DNA of 10,917 nt from Promethearchaeia archaeon (lineage in GTDB: Archaea; Asgardarchaeota; Lokiarchaeia; Sigyniarchaeales; SOKP01), in assembly GCA_029856445.1 (NCBI GenBank), contig JAHQWY010000096.1, positions 1-10,917 of the forward strand, in the 5' to 3' direction. The position numbers were made by a program, and so were the translations under genes. The notes below the pieces were generated by a model that was not told the DNA's origin, made no database searches, and worked only from the letters and a program-made list of their open reading frames with translations. Below, piece after piece: positions 1 through 6,495 of the stretch (position 1 is the first letter of the stretch; every line of letters begins with the position of its first letter).

Positions 1-378
1 ATAACAAATATTCCTGGAGCTTCTAAAGTATTTGAAAGAGGAATTGTCTGTTATAGCAATAAAGCAAAAATTGATTTATTGAATATAGAACCAAAATCTC
101 TTGAAATTCACGGAGCAGTATCTAAAAATATTGTAGAGCAATTAGCATATAATATAAGAGCACTCTCAAATGTTGATATAGGGATAGGGATTAGTGGTAT
201 TGCTGGTCCAGCTGGAGGAACCCCTGAAAAACCTGTTGGAACAGTTTATATTGGATTCTCATCGATAGATGAAACTTATACTAAAAGATTTAATTTTAGC
301 GCAAATAGGATTATGTTTAAGAAGTTAGTTTTAGAGAAAATTATAGAGCATTTAGAACTAATAGTTAAAATAGATTAA
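1..378 (+). CDS. CinA C-terminal domain / PncC-like NMN amidase (5' end outside window)
   Basis: The reading frame is open from base 1 to a TAA at 376-378, giving 125 visible residues; the start lies upstream of the window. The sequence matches the CinA C-terminal (PncC) domain: IPGASKVFERGIV near residues 4-16, HGAVS at 37-41, and GIAGPAGG followed by EKPVGTVYIG at about 66-85. In characterised members this domain deamidates nicotinamide mononucleotide to nicotinate mononucleotide in pyridine nucleotide salvage in the cytosol. The visible part is the C-terminal three quarters of a normal domain of about 160 residues, and it ends at the usual place. I cannot tell whether the full gene is a stand-alone amidase or a full-length CinA with the N-terminal MoCF/COG1058 domain. 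A TTG at 79 is in frame but would cut the domain, so it is not the start. Confidence 0.9.
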   Translation: MTNIPGASKVFERGIVCYSNKAKIDLLNIEPKSLEIHGAVSKNIVEQLAYNIRALSNVDIGIGISGIAGPAGGTPEKPVGTVYIGFSSIDETYTKRFNFSANRIMFKKLVLEKIIEHLELIVKID

Positions 379-418
379 TTAAATAATTATTAAATTAAAT
401 TAAATCAAATTACGTTAA

Positions 419-430
419 TTTACTTTTTTC
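419..430 (+). terminator. T-rich tract after the CinA-domain gene
   Basis: A pyrimidine-rich stretch with a run of six T lies about 40 bases after the stop codon, with no hairpin before it. Archaeal RNA polymerase commonly terminates at such T-runs. The rest of the 153-base gap up to 532 is A/T-rich and holds no gene that I can support. Confidence 0.35.
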
Positions 431-531
431 TATTATAGTTTCTTAGTTAATGTCCTTTAGCTCAAGATTTTAACAAAGAATTTATTAAAATAATTGCCTA
501 TAATTAAAATATTAAATCATCTTTTTCCTAT

Positions 532-1092
532 ATGGAATTCAAAATAAATCAAAAAGAATTGCATAATCTTATTAATATGGTTATACGAGAAGCAGGATTG
601 ATGTTAGGTGGATACTTTTTAGTAAAAAGAAGTTATCACAAATCTACTAAAGCAAAGATTGATAAAGATCTACGAAGTGGGTTATTTACAGCTATTTTGA
701 AATTTGCTGAATCAGCATTTACCAAGGATTCTGTTGAATATATTAAAGGTACTAAATTTCTTATCTCATTTAAATATGATAAAATTAAGGGACTTCATAG
801 TAATAAATCAGAATACTTAATATCTTACGTCATTATTGATAAAGAAAAAAGAGCTGAAAAGTATATTCATAATATTATTCAACCACTATTAGAAAAAGTA
901 TTAGTTGAATTTAAATCAACCTATTTCCAGAAAAATTTATCTGAAGTTTCACAATTTAAAGATTTCAAACATGTCCTTGATAGGATCTTCGGAACTGACA
1001 CAGAAACCGTTGAGCAAAAGTTGCGTGCTATTTTTGATAAAAGAAGAAAAAAAAAAGAAAGAAAAAAAAAAACAAAAAACAAAATGATTTGA
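532..1092 (+). CDS. longin/roadblock-like small protein with polybasic C-terminal tail (paralogue 1)
   Basis: This 186-residue protein has no motif that fixes its function. Its predicted order is strand (about 22-35), helix (44-64, from DKDLRSGLFTAILKFAESAF), two strands (67-84 and 94-103), then long helices (105-130 and 140-170). This profilin-like alpha/beta order fits the longin/roadblock folds that are abundant in Asgard archaea, where they are thought to partner or regulate small GTPases; the fold call is inference by eye. Residues 16-168 align without gaps to the downstream gene, with about 101 of 153 identical. The last 18 residues are mostly Lys/Arg (12 basic), coded by long A-runs, and are absent from the paralogue. 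The ATG at 532 lacks a clear ribosome binding site, but A/T boxes near 499-513 could serve a nearly leaderless transcript. The in-frame ATG at 577 matches the paralogue's start and is the alternative. Confidence 0.8.
   Translation: MEFKINQKELHNLINMVIREAGLMLGGYFLVKRSYHKSTKAKIDKDLRSGLFTAILKFAESAFTKDSVEYIKGTKFLISFKYDKIKGLHSNKSEYLISYVIIDKEKRAEKYIHNIIQPLLEKVLVEFKSTYFQKNLSEVSQFKDFKHVLDRIFGTDTETVEQKLRAIFDKRRKKKERKKKTKNKMI
1047..1072 (+). repeat. paired poly-A runs in the 3' end of paralogue 1
   Basis: Runs of 10 A (1047-1056) and 11 A (1062-1072) are separated by a five-base spacer and encode the Lys-rich tail. Such runs are prone to replication or transcription slippage and to sequencing error. 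A shift here would change only the last residues, because another frame ends at 1087. Confidence 0.8.
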
Positions 1093-1158
1093 TCAATTGA
1101 CAAAGACTTTTTTAAACTATTTAATAATATTAAAGTATTATATTAATTACTTTTTTAG

Positions 1159-1173
1159 AAAGAGCTTTATATT
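1159..1173 (+). promoter_or_regulatory. candidate BRE/TATA box for paralogue 2
   Basis: A purine-rich AAAGAGC is followed by TTTATATT (1166-1173), close to the archaeal BRE plus TATA consensus. The usual TATA-to-start spacing puts transcription initiation near 1196, a few bases before the ATG at 1202. This would leave the TTG at 1187 outside the transcript, which supports 1202 as the translation start. Confidence 0.5.
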
Positions 1174-1201
1174 CATAATATATTAATTGGATTTATTTAG
1201 A

Positions 1202-1663
1202 ATGGTCGTTCGAGAAGCTGGAATAATATTCAGAGGATTTACTTTAGTAAAGAAGAGTTATCATAAATCTACTAAGGGAAAGATTGATGAGGATTTACGT
1301 AGTGGTTTACTTACTGCCATTTTAAATTTTGCCCAATCTGCATTTTCAAAAGATGCTGTAGAATATTTTGAAGGTAAGAAATATATAATAGCTTTTAAAG
1401 AAGATAAGATTACCGCTAAAAACAGCATTGAGCCTGAATTGTTGATATCATATGCCATTCTTGATAAGGAAAAAAGAATTGAGAAGTATATAAGAAAAGT
1501 AATCCAACCTTTATTAGATGTAGTAACATATCAGTTTAAATCTTTAAATACTGGAAAAAATTTATCAGAAGTTTCACAATTTAAAGATTTTAAAAATATT
1601 CTTGATAGAATTTTTGGAACTGACACTCAAACAATTGACCAAAAACTCAAGGGTATTTTTTAA
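1202..1663 (+). CDS. longin/roadblock-like small protein (paralogue 2)
   Basis: This 153-residue paralogue of the gene upstream aligns to it residue for residue without gaps. The strongest shared blocks are SYHKSTK, DLRSGL-TAIL, LISY-I-DKEKR, IQPLL, and a ten-residue NLSEVSQFKDF-type block before ILDRIFGTDT. The alpha/beta order again suggests a longin/roadblock-like domain, so a role as a homo- or heterodimeric partner of small GTPases is an inference only. I chose ATG 1202 over TTG 1187 because it lines up with an internal Met of paralogue 1 and because a TATA-like box at 1166-1173 would start transcription just before it. The protein ends directly after KGIF, without the basic tail. The gene is convergent with the deoxyhypusine synthase gene, with only 38 bases between their stops. 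The pair looks like a recent local duplication. Confidence 0.8.
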   Translation: MVVREAGIIFRGFTLVKKSYHKSTKGKIDEDLRSGLLTAILNFAQSAFSKDAVEYFEGKKYIIAFKEDKITAKNSIEPELLISYAILDKEKRIEKYIRKVIQPLLDVVTYQFKSLNTGKNLSEVSQFKDFKNILDRIFGTDTQTIDQKLKGIF

Positions 1664-1701
1664 AAATATCATAAATATCAATATAAACAAAATTTTATTC
1701 T

Positions 1702-2652
1702 CTATTTCTCTCTGGACTTTTTAAGAAACCACAAAATTATTGGTAATGCAATTGTAGCATCTGATATGACAGTTGAATATTTTGCATTTTCATTCACCTT
1801 ACCCCAAGATATAGCTTCTTGTAATGTAGCCCCACTTAATCCTCCAGGTTCTGGTCGATCCATTGTTATTTGGAGAGCATACGTAGCAGAATTTGGGCAA
1901 AATTGTAATGATTGCATTATAAAATTCTTAGGTACCCCTCCCCCTACAAAACAGACTCCTGCTTTTTTAGCATCCCAAGCTAAATTGACCATTTCAATCA
2001 TGTCCGCAAAATGGTTTAAATTTATTTTTTGATTATGGAATCCTATTTGTAAAGCAAGACCTGAATCTGTAAACGCTGGACAAAAAATTGGTACTTTTTT
2101 CTGCTCACAAATCTTTAAGATAGATTGAGAGTCATTTGGGAGTTGCTCACCGAGAAATTTCAAGAATGAACTAACCGCCATTTGAGAATCAGGAATCTTT
2201 AGATTTGAAATAAAATCTTCAATTCCTTTGTACACTTTATTTGGCATAAACACATCATAGATTCTATTTATTTCAGCTCTATACAAATCTGAATCCTTTA
2301 AATCATTTTGGTTAATAGAAGCTCCCTGCAGATGATGATATCCTAAAGCTTCTGCTAGATCATGAGTGAGATTTGCGCCGGTTGTAACTAAAACGTTAAT
2401 ATATCCTTCTTTTAAAAAGTCGTAAATTACTTTTTGCATTCCTGCTGGAACTAGAGCTCCTGCCAAACCAAAGAACTTTATACACTCTTTATCATTTATC
2501 ATTTCATTGTAAATTTCACATGCTAATGCTAATCTCTTGGCGTTAAATCCAGCATTTTTTAATGAATTAATGAGATTCAAAATATTTGTTTCGTCAGTAA
2601 TTTCCAATTGGTTGACTCTTTTTAAAATATCTTCTAAATTTTTTTCTGACAT
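1702..2652 (-). CDS. dhs: deoxyhypusine synthase family protein (archaeal second-type clade)
   Basis: This family moves the aminobutyl group of an amine donor to a lysine of the translation factor aIF5A through an NAD-dependent enzyme-lysine intermediate. The 316-residue protein shows TTGANLTHD at 90-98, CPAFTDSG at 191-198, GGGVPKNF at 237-244, GGLSGAT at 270-276 and the catalytic SWGK at 282-285 (Lys285, codon at 1798-1800). I chose the ATG at 2650-2652. It lies 11 bases after the agmatinase stop, whereas a start at 2724 would add 24 residues unlike the family and overlap the upstream gene by 61 bases. By eye against human DHS (from memory), spermidine ligands Asp243, His288 and Asp316 are replaced by Leu, Asn and Leu, while Glu323, Trp327 and Lys329 are kept. 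The position after argS and speB suggests agmatine as donor. A homospermidine-synthase-like role is the main alternative. It is the last gene of the run. Confidence 0.92.
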   Translation of the reverse strand: MSEKNLEDILKRVNQLEITDETNILNLINSLKNAGFNAKRLALACEIYNEMINDKECIKFFGLAGALVPAGMQKVIYDFLKEGYINVLVTTGANLTHDLAEALGYHHLQGASINQNDLKDSDLYRAEINRIYDVFMPNKVYKGIEDFISNLKIPDSQMAVSSFLKFLGEQLPNDSQSILKICEQKKVPIFCPAFTDSGLALQIGFHNQKINLNHFADMIEMVNLAWDAKKAGVCFVGGGVPKNFIMQSLQFCPNSATYALQITMDRPEPGGLSGATLQEAISWGKVNENAKYSTVISDATIALPIILWFLKKSREK

Positions 2653-2663
2653 AGAGATCAATA

Positions 2664-3563
2664 TTAAAATTTGCTTCTGATAAAATACATAAATTCGACT
2701 ATTAATTTTGCTGCCAAAATGCATGTCATTTTATTTTCCAAATCCAAATTTGGGGCAACTTCAACTAAATCAAAACCGATAATATCAAAATTTTCTGTTA
2801 TTTCTCTCAAAATTTTCCATATATCACGATAAGAAAAACCACCAGGTATTGCATAACCTGTACCAGGAGCAATCGAAGGATCTAATGCATCAATATCAAT
2901 TGAAACATATAAATTTTTAACATCTGATTTTTTGAAAAAATTCTTTATACTTTCTATATAATAATCTAATCCCTCAATAATATGATAAGCATTAAGATAC
3001 TTGATGTTTTCAGAATTGGCTAATTCAAATTCTTCAATATCGATGTCACGAGTTCCAACAATCAACAGATTATTATTATTAACATATTCTAAGTCATAAA
3101 TTCTATGAGAAATCGTTGCATGGGAATATACTCCTTTATCCCATTCCTGATAAAAATCTAAATGAGAATCGAAAATTAACACACCAAAACTTTCTTTTTT
3201 CTTAATATGATTACCAATAGCTTTTACGATCGGATATGTACAGAAATGATCTCCCCCTATCATTATAGGGATGACATTCTTATTCTTTTCATATAGATTT
3301 TTAACAAAATTTTCAATAGTAATTATATTTTTCTCAACATCTCTAGGTTCAATTATTACATCTCCCACATCAACTGCTTTAAAATCAGGTATATAAAAAC
3401 CCATTTCTGTTGTTAAACCAATATCATCTGTAATTTTTCTAATATATTCAGGAGCTATTGAAGAATTAGGTAAATCTATAGATGTTAAATAATCCCATGG
3501 TATACCAAATATAACAAATTGAGTCATTTCATTTATTTCTTCCCCAAAACCAAAAAAACGCAT
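2664..3563 (-). CDS. speB: agmatinase / ureohydrolase family (SpeB-like)
   Basis: Agmatinase hydrolyses agmatine to putrescine and urea at a two-manganese centre in the cytosol. All family metal motifs are present in 299 residues: GGDH at 103-106, DSHLD at 132-136 (Asp132, His134, Asp136; Ser replaces the usual Ala), SIDIDALDP at 221-229 (Asp223, Asp225) followed by APGTG, and a conserved Glu268 in DLVEVAP. SHAT at 147-150 is typical of the archaeal branch. The ATG at 3561-3563 is supported by GAGG eight bases upstream, overlapping the argS stop; the N-terminus FFGFGEEI then FVIFGIPWD is family-like. The gene sits between argS and the deoxyhypusine synthase gene with gaps of about 10 bases. 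This context suggests it may act on agmatine carried by modified aIF5A as well as, or instead of, free agmatine. Arginase or another ureohydrolase is less likely. Confidence 0.92.
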   Translation of the reverse strand: MRFFGFGEEINEMTQFVIFGIPWDYLTSIDLPNSSIAPEYIRKITDDIGLTTEMGFYIPDFKAVDVGDVIIEPRDVEKNIITIENFVKNLYEKNKNVIPIMIGGDHFCTYPIVKAIGNHIKKKESFGVLIFDSHLDFYQEWDKGVYSHATISHRIYDLEYVNNNNLLIVGTRDIDIEEFELANSENIKYLNAYHIIEGLDYYIESIKNFFKKSDVKNLYVSIDIDALDPSIAPGTGYAIPGGFSYRDIWKILREITENFDIIGFDLVEVAPNLDLENKMTCILAAKLIVEFMYFIRSKF

Positions 3564-3571
3564 TTTCGAAC

Positions 3572-3575
3572 CCTC
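3572..3575 (-). promoter_or_regulatory. ribosome binding site of the agmatinase gene
   Basis: On the minus strand, GAGG overlaps the TGA stop of argS and lies eight bases before the ATG at 3563. It fits pairing with the archaeal 16S 3' end and argues for translational linkage of the two genes. Confidence 0.55.
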
Positions 3576-5289
3576 ACATTCTGTCTAAAGTATCTATTCC
3601 TAATATTTTCAATCCAATTTTAATATTTATTTGCACGCACTTTATCAATAACAATCTTGCTCTTTCTAATTGTTTATTTTCAGAAATGACTGGGCATTTA
3701 CTATAAAATGTATTGAAAATTTGACACAGTGTTAAAAGATATTGAGATATTAAATGTATATCGTATCTTTGAGCTGCTTGTTCTATTATCTCTGGAAAAT
3801 AATTTAGTTGCTTAACTAAATTTATTTCTGTTTCATGATTTAATAAATTCCAATCGATTTCTAAACTTATTTTTTCTTCTGATTTTGAAATAATCGATTC
3901 AATTCTCGCATAGCAATATTGTATATAAGGACCTGTTTCCCCTTCAAAAGAAATGCTTTCTTCTGGATTAAACACAAAATCAGATTTAAGATTAAACTTT
4001 AAGATGAAAAAAGTTAAAGCACCCATGCCTATAACCTTCGCTCTTATCTTTTTTTCTTCTTCACTAATGTCATGATATCTCTTATCTACTTCGTTATATG
4101 CTAATTCGAGAACTTCCTCAATAATTTCATCTGCATGAACTATAGTTCCCTCTCGACTTTTCATTCTCCCTTCTGGAAGATGTATCATGCCATATGATAA
4201 ATGAAAATTATCTTCTTTGAATCCAATCATTTCTAAAACTTTGAATAATTGCTTAAAATATAGATTTTGTTCATTTGCGACGACATATAAAGATCTATCA
4301 TAATTGAAATCTTGTTTTTTAAGAAACGCAAGGTAGATATCTTGAACAATATAAATAGAAGTACCATCACTTCGAAGCAAAATTACATTTGGAATGTTAT
4401 ATCCTTTCTCTAAATCAGCATAAACTGCGCCATCTTCAGTTTTTTTAAAAATTCCTTTCTTTAAATTTTCAAGTATGATTTCTCTTCCTTTAGTATAAAT
4501 TTCAGATTCACTATATTCCTTTATGAATTTTAAATCAAAATTTTTAAAGGTTTCTTCGAAGCCCTCTAAAGCCCATTTTCTCAATTTCTCCCAAAGAATT
4601 CGAGTTTCTGGATCCTCAGCTTCCCATAAGAGTAATAATGTATAGGCTTCATTTATTAAATTTTCGTCTTTTTGTGCCATTTCACCGTATTTCAAATAAA
4701 AGTCTCCCACAAAATGATCAGATTTTTTTGTTGGTTCTTCATTATTTCCCCATTTTTTATAAGCGAGCATAGATCTACAAATATTAATCCCTCTGTCATT
4801 CCTTAAATTAACCTCGAATACTTCTTGCATTTTATACCGCAATAAATTCGAAAGTGAAGTGCCTATTAGTATATTTCGTACGTGTCCTAAATGGAGTGGA
4901 TGGTTAGTATTAGCAGAAGGATATTCTATTACAATTCTTAATGGCTTCTTACTTTCTTCTCCTAAAATTTCATAAATCCTTCCATAATCATTTTTCAATT
5001 CAAAAATATTCTCTAAAACACTTGAAGGTTTAAGTTTAAAATTAACATAAGGGCCATCTGCTTCAATCTGTTCTATAAAATCTGGTAATGGTAAAATTTT
5101 TTCTAAATTTTTGGCTATCTCTTTAGGATTTTTCTTTTCAATTTTACTCAGACGATATACTGGAAAAGCATACGAAAATTTAATATCTGGTGGAGGAATT
5201 TCGATAATTTCTTCAATTTCCTCTAAAGATAAGCTAGTAATATGATTTGCAAGAAATATTGCGATAGCCTGTTTGTCGATTATTTTCAT
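3574..5289 (-). CDS. argS: arginyl-tRNA synthetase
   Basis: This class I synthetase charges tRNA-Arg with arginine in the cytosol. The 571 residues are full length. They show the N-terminal Add-1 domain ending in DGPYVNFKL (78-86), the HIGH signature as HLGH at 133-136 in HPLHLGHVRN, the arginine/ATP site region DGTSIYIVQDIYLA (308-321), and the KMSKS-loop equivalent MKSREGT (376-382). The C-terminal DALR anticodon-binding domain begins near GPYIQYCYARI (453-463) and ends in the family-like GLKILGIDTLDRM. The ATG at 5287-5289 gives the normal N-terminus and has a weak GGA nine to twelve bases upstream. It is the first gene of a three-gene run with the agmatinase and deoxyhypusine synthase genes; its TGA overlaps the ribosome binding site of the next gene. 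No T-box or other leader structure was seen. Confidence 0.98.
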   Translation of the reverse strand: MKIIDKQAIAIFLANHITSLSLEEIEEIIEIPPPDIKFSYAFPVYRLSKIEKKNPKEIAKNLEKILPLPDFIEQIEADGPYVNFKLKPSSVLENIFELKNDYGRIYEILGEESKKPLRIVIEYPSANTNHPLHLGHVRNILIGTSLSNLLRYKMQEVFEVNLRNDRGINICRSMLAYKKWGNNEEPTKKSDHFVGDFYLKYGEMAQKDENLINEAYTLLLLWEAEDPETRILWEKLRKWALEGFEETFKNFDLKFIKEYSESEIYTKGREIILENLKKGIFKKTEDGAVYADLEKGYNIPNVILLRSDGTSIYIVQDIYLAFLKKQDFNYDRSLYVVANEQNLYFKQLFKVLEMIGFKEDNFHLSYGMIHLPEGRMKSREGTIVHADEIIEEVLELAYNEVDKRYHDISEEEKKIRAKVIGMGALTFFILKFNLKSDFVFNPEESISFEGETGPYIQYCYARIESIISKSEEKISLEIDWNLLNHETEINLVKQLNYFPEIIEQAAQRYDIHLISQYLLTLCQIFNTFYSKCPVISENKQLERARLLLIKCVQINIKIGLKILGIDTLDRM

Positions 5290-5308
5290 TTTTCTAAATC
5301 CTTGTTCA

Positions 5309-5325
5309 CTTAAAATTCTTTTAAG
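5309..5325. promoter_or_regulatory. perfect 7-3-7 inverted repeat upstream of argS
   Basis: CTTAAAA, a TTC spacer and TTTTAAG form a perfect inverted repeat 20-36 bases before the argS ATG, where a TATA box or operator is expected. It could bind a dimeric regulator of the argS-speB-dhs run. Its low complexity in AT-rich DNA means chance is a real alternative. Confidence 0.3.
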
Positions 5326-5444
5326 GATAATAACTTAAACTTTTATCTATTTTGTAAATTATATTCCTAATACCACATAAAATTTTTCATTAAAATCTTC
5401 TTATCTATTAAAGAAATCTAAATTAGATCATGAGTTTTATTTGA

Positions 5445-5460
5445 CCATAAAAAAAACTTT
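5445..5460 (-). terminator. T-tract terminator after the membrane protein gene
   Basis: On the minus strand, eight T in a row (5456-5449) lie about 20 bases after the TGA of the membrane protein gene, without a preceding hairpin. This fits intrinsic archaeal termination and separates that gene from the argS run. The rest of the 183-base spacer 5290-5472 shows no gene. Confidence 0.4.
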
Positions 5461-5472
5461 AAAATTCATTAA

Positions 5473-6201
5473 TCAATAAGTAGAGACTTCGATAATCTCT
5501 TCTTTAATGTTCTTCCTATCTATTATTTTTTCTTTTATTTTTGGAATTATTTTATCAAAAATAATATACAAATATGGAATTCCTTGATTAGTTAAAATTA
5601 GAGAATCATATAATAATAAATCAAATCCACTTGGTCTGATTCCTGTAAAAAGTAAATAAGATTCCATCATAAAAGAAAGCATAGTCCCAACCCAAAAAAT
5701 GAAAAAAATTCTTTTGTAATCATATCTCAGAATAATTAGTAGTGAATATCCAGTGATTACAGTTGAAATTTCAAGAAATCTTAAGTGTTTCATATGCCTA
5801 ATTGTAATAATTTCTGTGTCATTTAACGGTAGAACTTGAGATAAGCTAGCGATTATAAACCAACCCCCATATAAGAATGTAGTCCAAAATATAATCTCTT
5901 TTAAATTCCTTTTTTCAAACATAATCATCACCCAACTAAAAGCTAATAATCCATAACTAAAATCCATCATAAAATCTACTACTATTTTCAAGGATTGCGG
6001 AGATATCTCTCGAACTCCGGTATTCCACCATATTACTCCATCTATTATTAGAAAAAGTAGCCCACATAATAAACCAACAATAAAAGGGATTTTCTTTTTT
6101 TGAACTATTAAAACTGAAATAAATATGAAACATAAAATTAAATCAAAAATAAGATAGTCAAAATCAAATATCCTAATTACATCGTGAGCAGTTTGTTTCA
6201 T
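5473..6201 (-). CDS. multi-pass membrane protein of unknown function
   Basis: I do not recognise the family. From the ATG at 6199-6201 the protein has 242 residues and about seven hydrophobic segments, roughly at 17-34, 39-59, 75-95, 103-123, 144-160, 165-186 and 193-217. A charged tail rich in Lys, Asp and Glu follows, ending IIEVSTY. Acidic or polar residues sit in or near several segments, for example DGVIWWNTG, DFMMDFSYG and MMESYLLFTG, so a transport, sensing or lipid-linked enzymatic role is possible but unproven. The frame extends to a TTG at 6262-6264, but GGAG at 6211-6208 lies six bases before the ATG at 6201, and the extra 21 residues are not needed, so I prefer the shorter form. 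It appears to be a single-gene unit with a T-tract after it, divergent from the next gene on the plus strand. Confidence 0.78.
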   Translation of the reverse strand: MKQTAHDVIRIFDFDYLIFDLILCFIFISVLIVQKKKIPFIVGLLCGLLFLIIDGVIWWNTGVREISPQSLKIVVDFMMDFSYGLLAFSWVMIMFEKRNLKEIIFWTTFLYGGWFIIASLSQVLPLNDTEIITIRHMKHLRFLEISTVITGYSLLIILRYDYKRIFFIFWVGTMLSFMMESYLLFTGIRPSGFDLLLYDSLILTNQGIPYLYIIFDKIIPKIKEKIIDRKNIKEEIIEVSTY

Positions 6202-6207
6202 TGATAA

Positions 6208-6211
6208 CTCC
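6208..6211 (-). promoter_or_regulatory. ribosome binding site that fixes the membrane protein start
   Basis: GGAG on the minus strand, six bases before the ATG at 6201, is one of the best Shine-Dalgarno-like sites in the window. It decides for the ATG over the upstream in-frame TTG at 6264. Confidence 0.6.
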
Positions 6212-6486
6212 AAAAATTGAACATCAAATTGAGTCTTAAAGTCATATCCTCTAATAATAACCAATAATAGTTAAAAAAACTAGTGAATTTAAAAATTTTC
6301 GATTTTCCTCTTTTTTCTCATAATATATTATTAAAGAAAAGGAAATAACAAAGTTCCCTTATGATTTTTTATTTATCCTTAAAATAAGATTAATATAGTA
6401 TTAGTTTTATAATTAATATCAAAGAAAACTAAACATAATTAAATTATATCTGAAACAAAATTCTTACAAAATAATTCCTTTATGTT
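6212..6486. other. divergent non-coding spacer with promoters for both flanking genes
   Basis: This stretch separates two divergent genes and holds no credible gene on either strand. It is A/T-rich. An AATTAAATTATA stretch at 6438-6449 is a candidate TATA box for the plus-strand gene, about 50 bases before its ATG and leaving room for a short leader. T-rich and A/T-only stretches at 6280-6340 may hold the minus-strand promoter, but none stands out. No RNA structure was recognised. Confidence 0.4.
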
Positions 6487-6491
6487 GGTGA
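6487..6491 (+). promoter_or_regulatory. ribosome binding site of the 115-residue protein gene
   Basis: GGTGA, matching part of the archaeal GGAGGTGATC consensus, ends four bases before the ATG at 6496. Confidence 0.5.
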
Positions 6492-6495
6492 AAAT

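Noticed and set aside
379..531. A/T-rich gap with AAATTAAATTAAATC-like repetition, considered as a CRISPR leader, origin or small RNA.
   Set aside because: The repetition is short and imperfect, with no spaced direct repeats and no stable GC-containing hairpin; it looks like ordinary AT-rich intergenic DNA.
921..1103. Minus-strand frame with a very Phe-rich hydrophobic start opposite the end of paralogue 1.
   Set aside because: The Phe run is just the reverse of the A-runs, and the frame lies within a well-supported plus-strand gene.
1159..1201. Another frame upstream of paralogue 2 reads KELYIHNILI, resembling KELHNLIN in the N-terminus of paralogue 1, which hints at a frameshifted longer N-terminus.
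   Set aside because: It is only 13 codons bounded by stops, is made of A/T-rich low-complexity codons, and overlaps a good TATA-like box, so chance is more likely.
2653..2724. Longer deoxyhypusine synthase starting at the ATG at 2724.
   Set aside because: It would overlap the agmatinase coding end by 61 bases and add 24 residues unlike the family; the ATG at 2652 gives a normal N-terminus and normal spacing.
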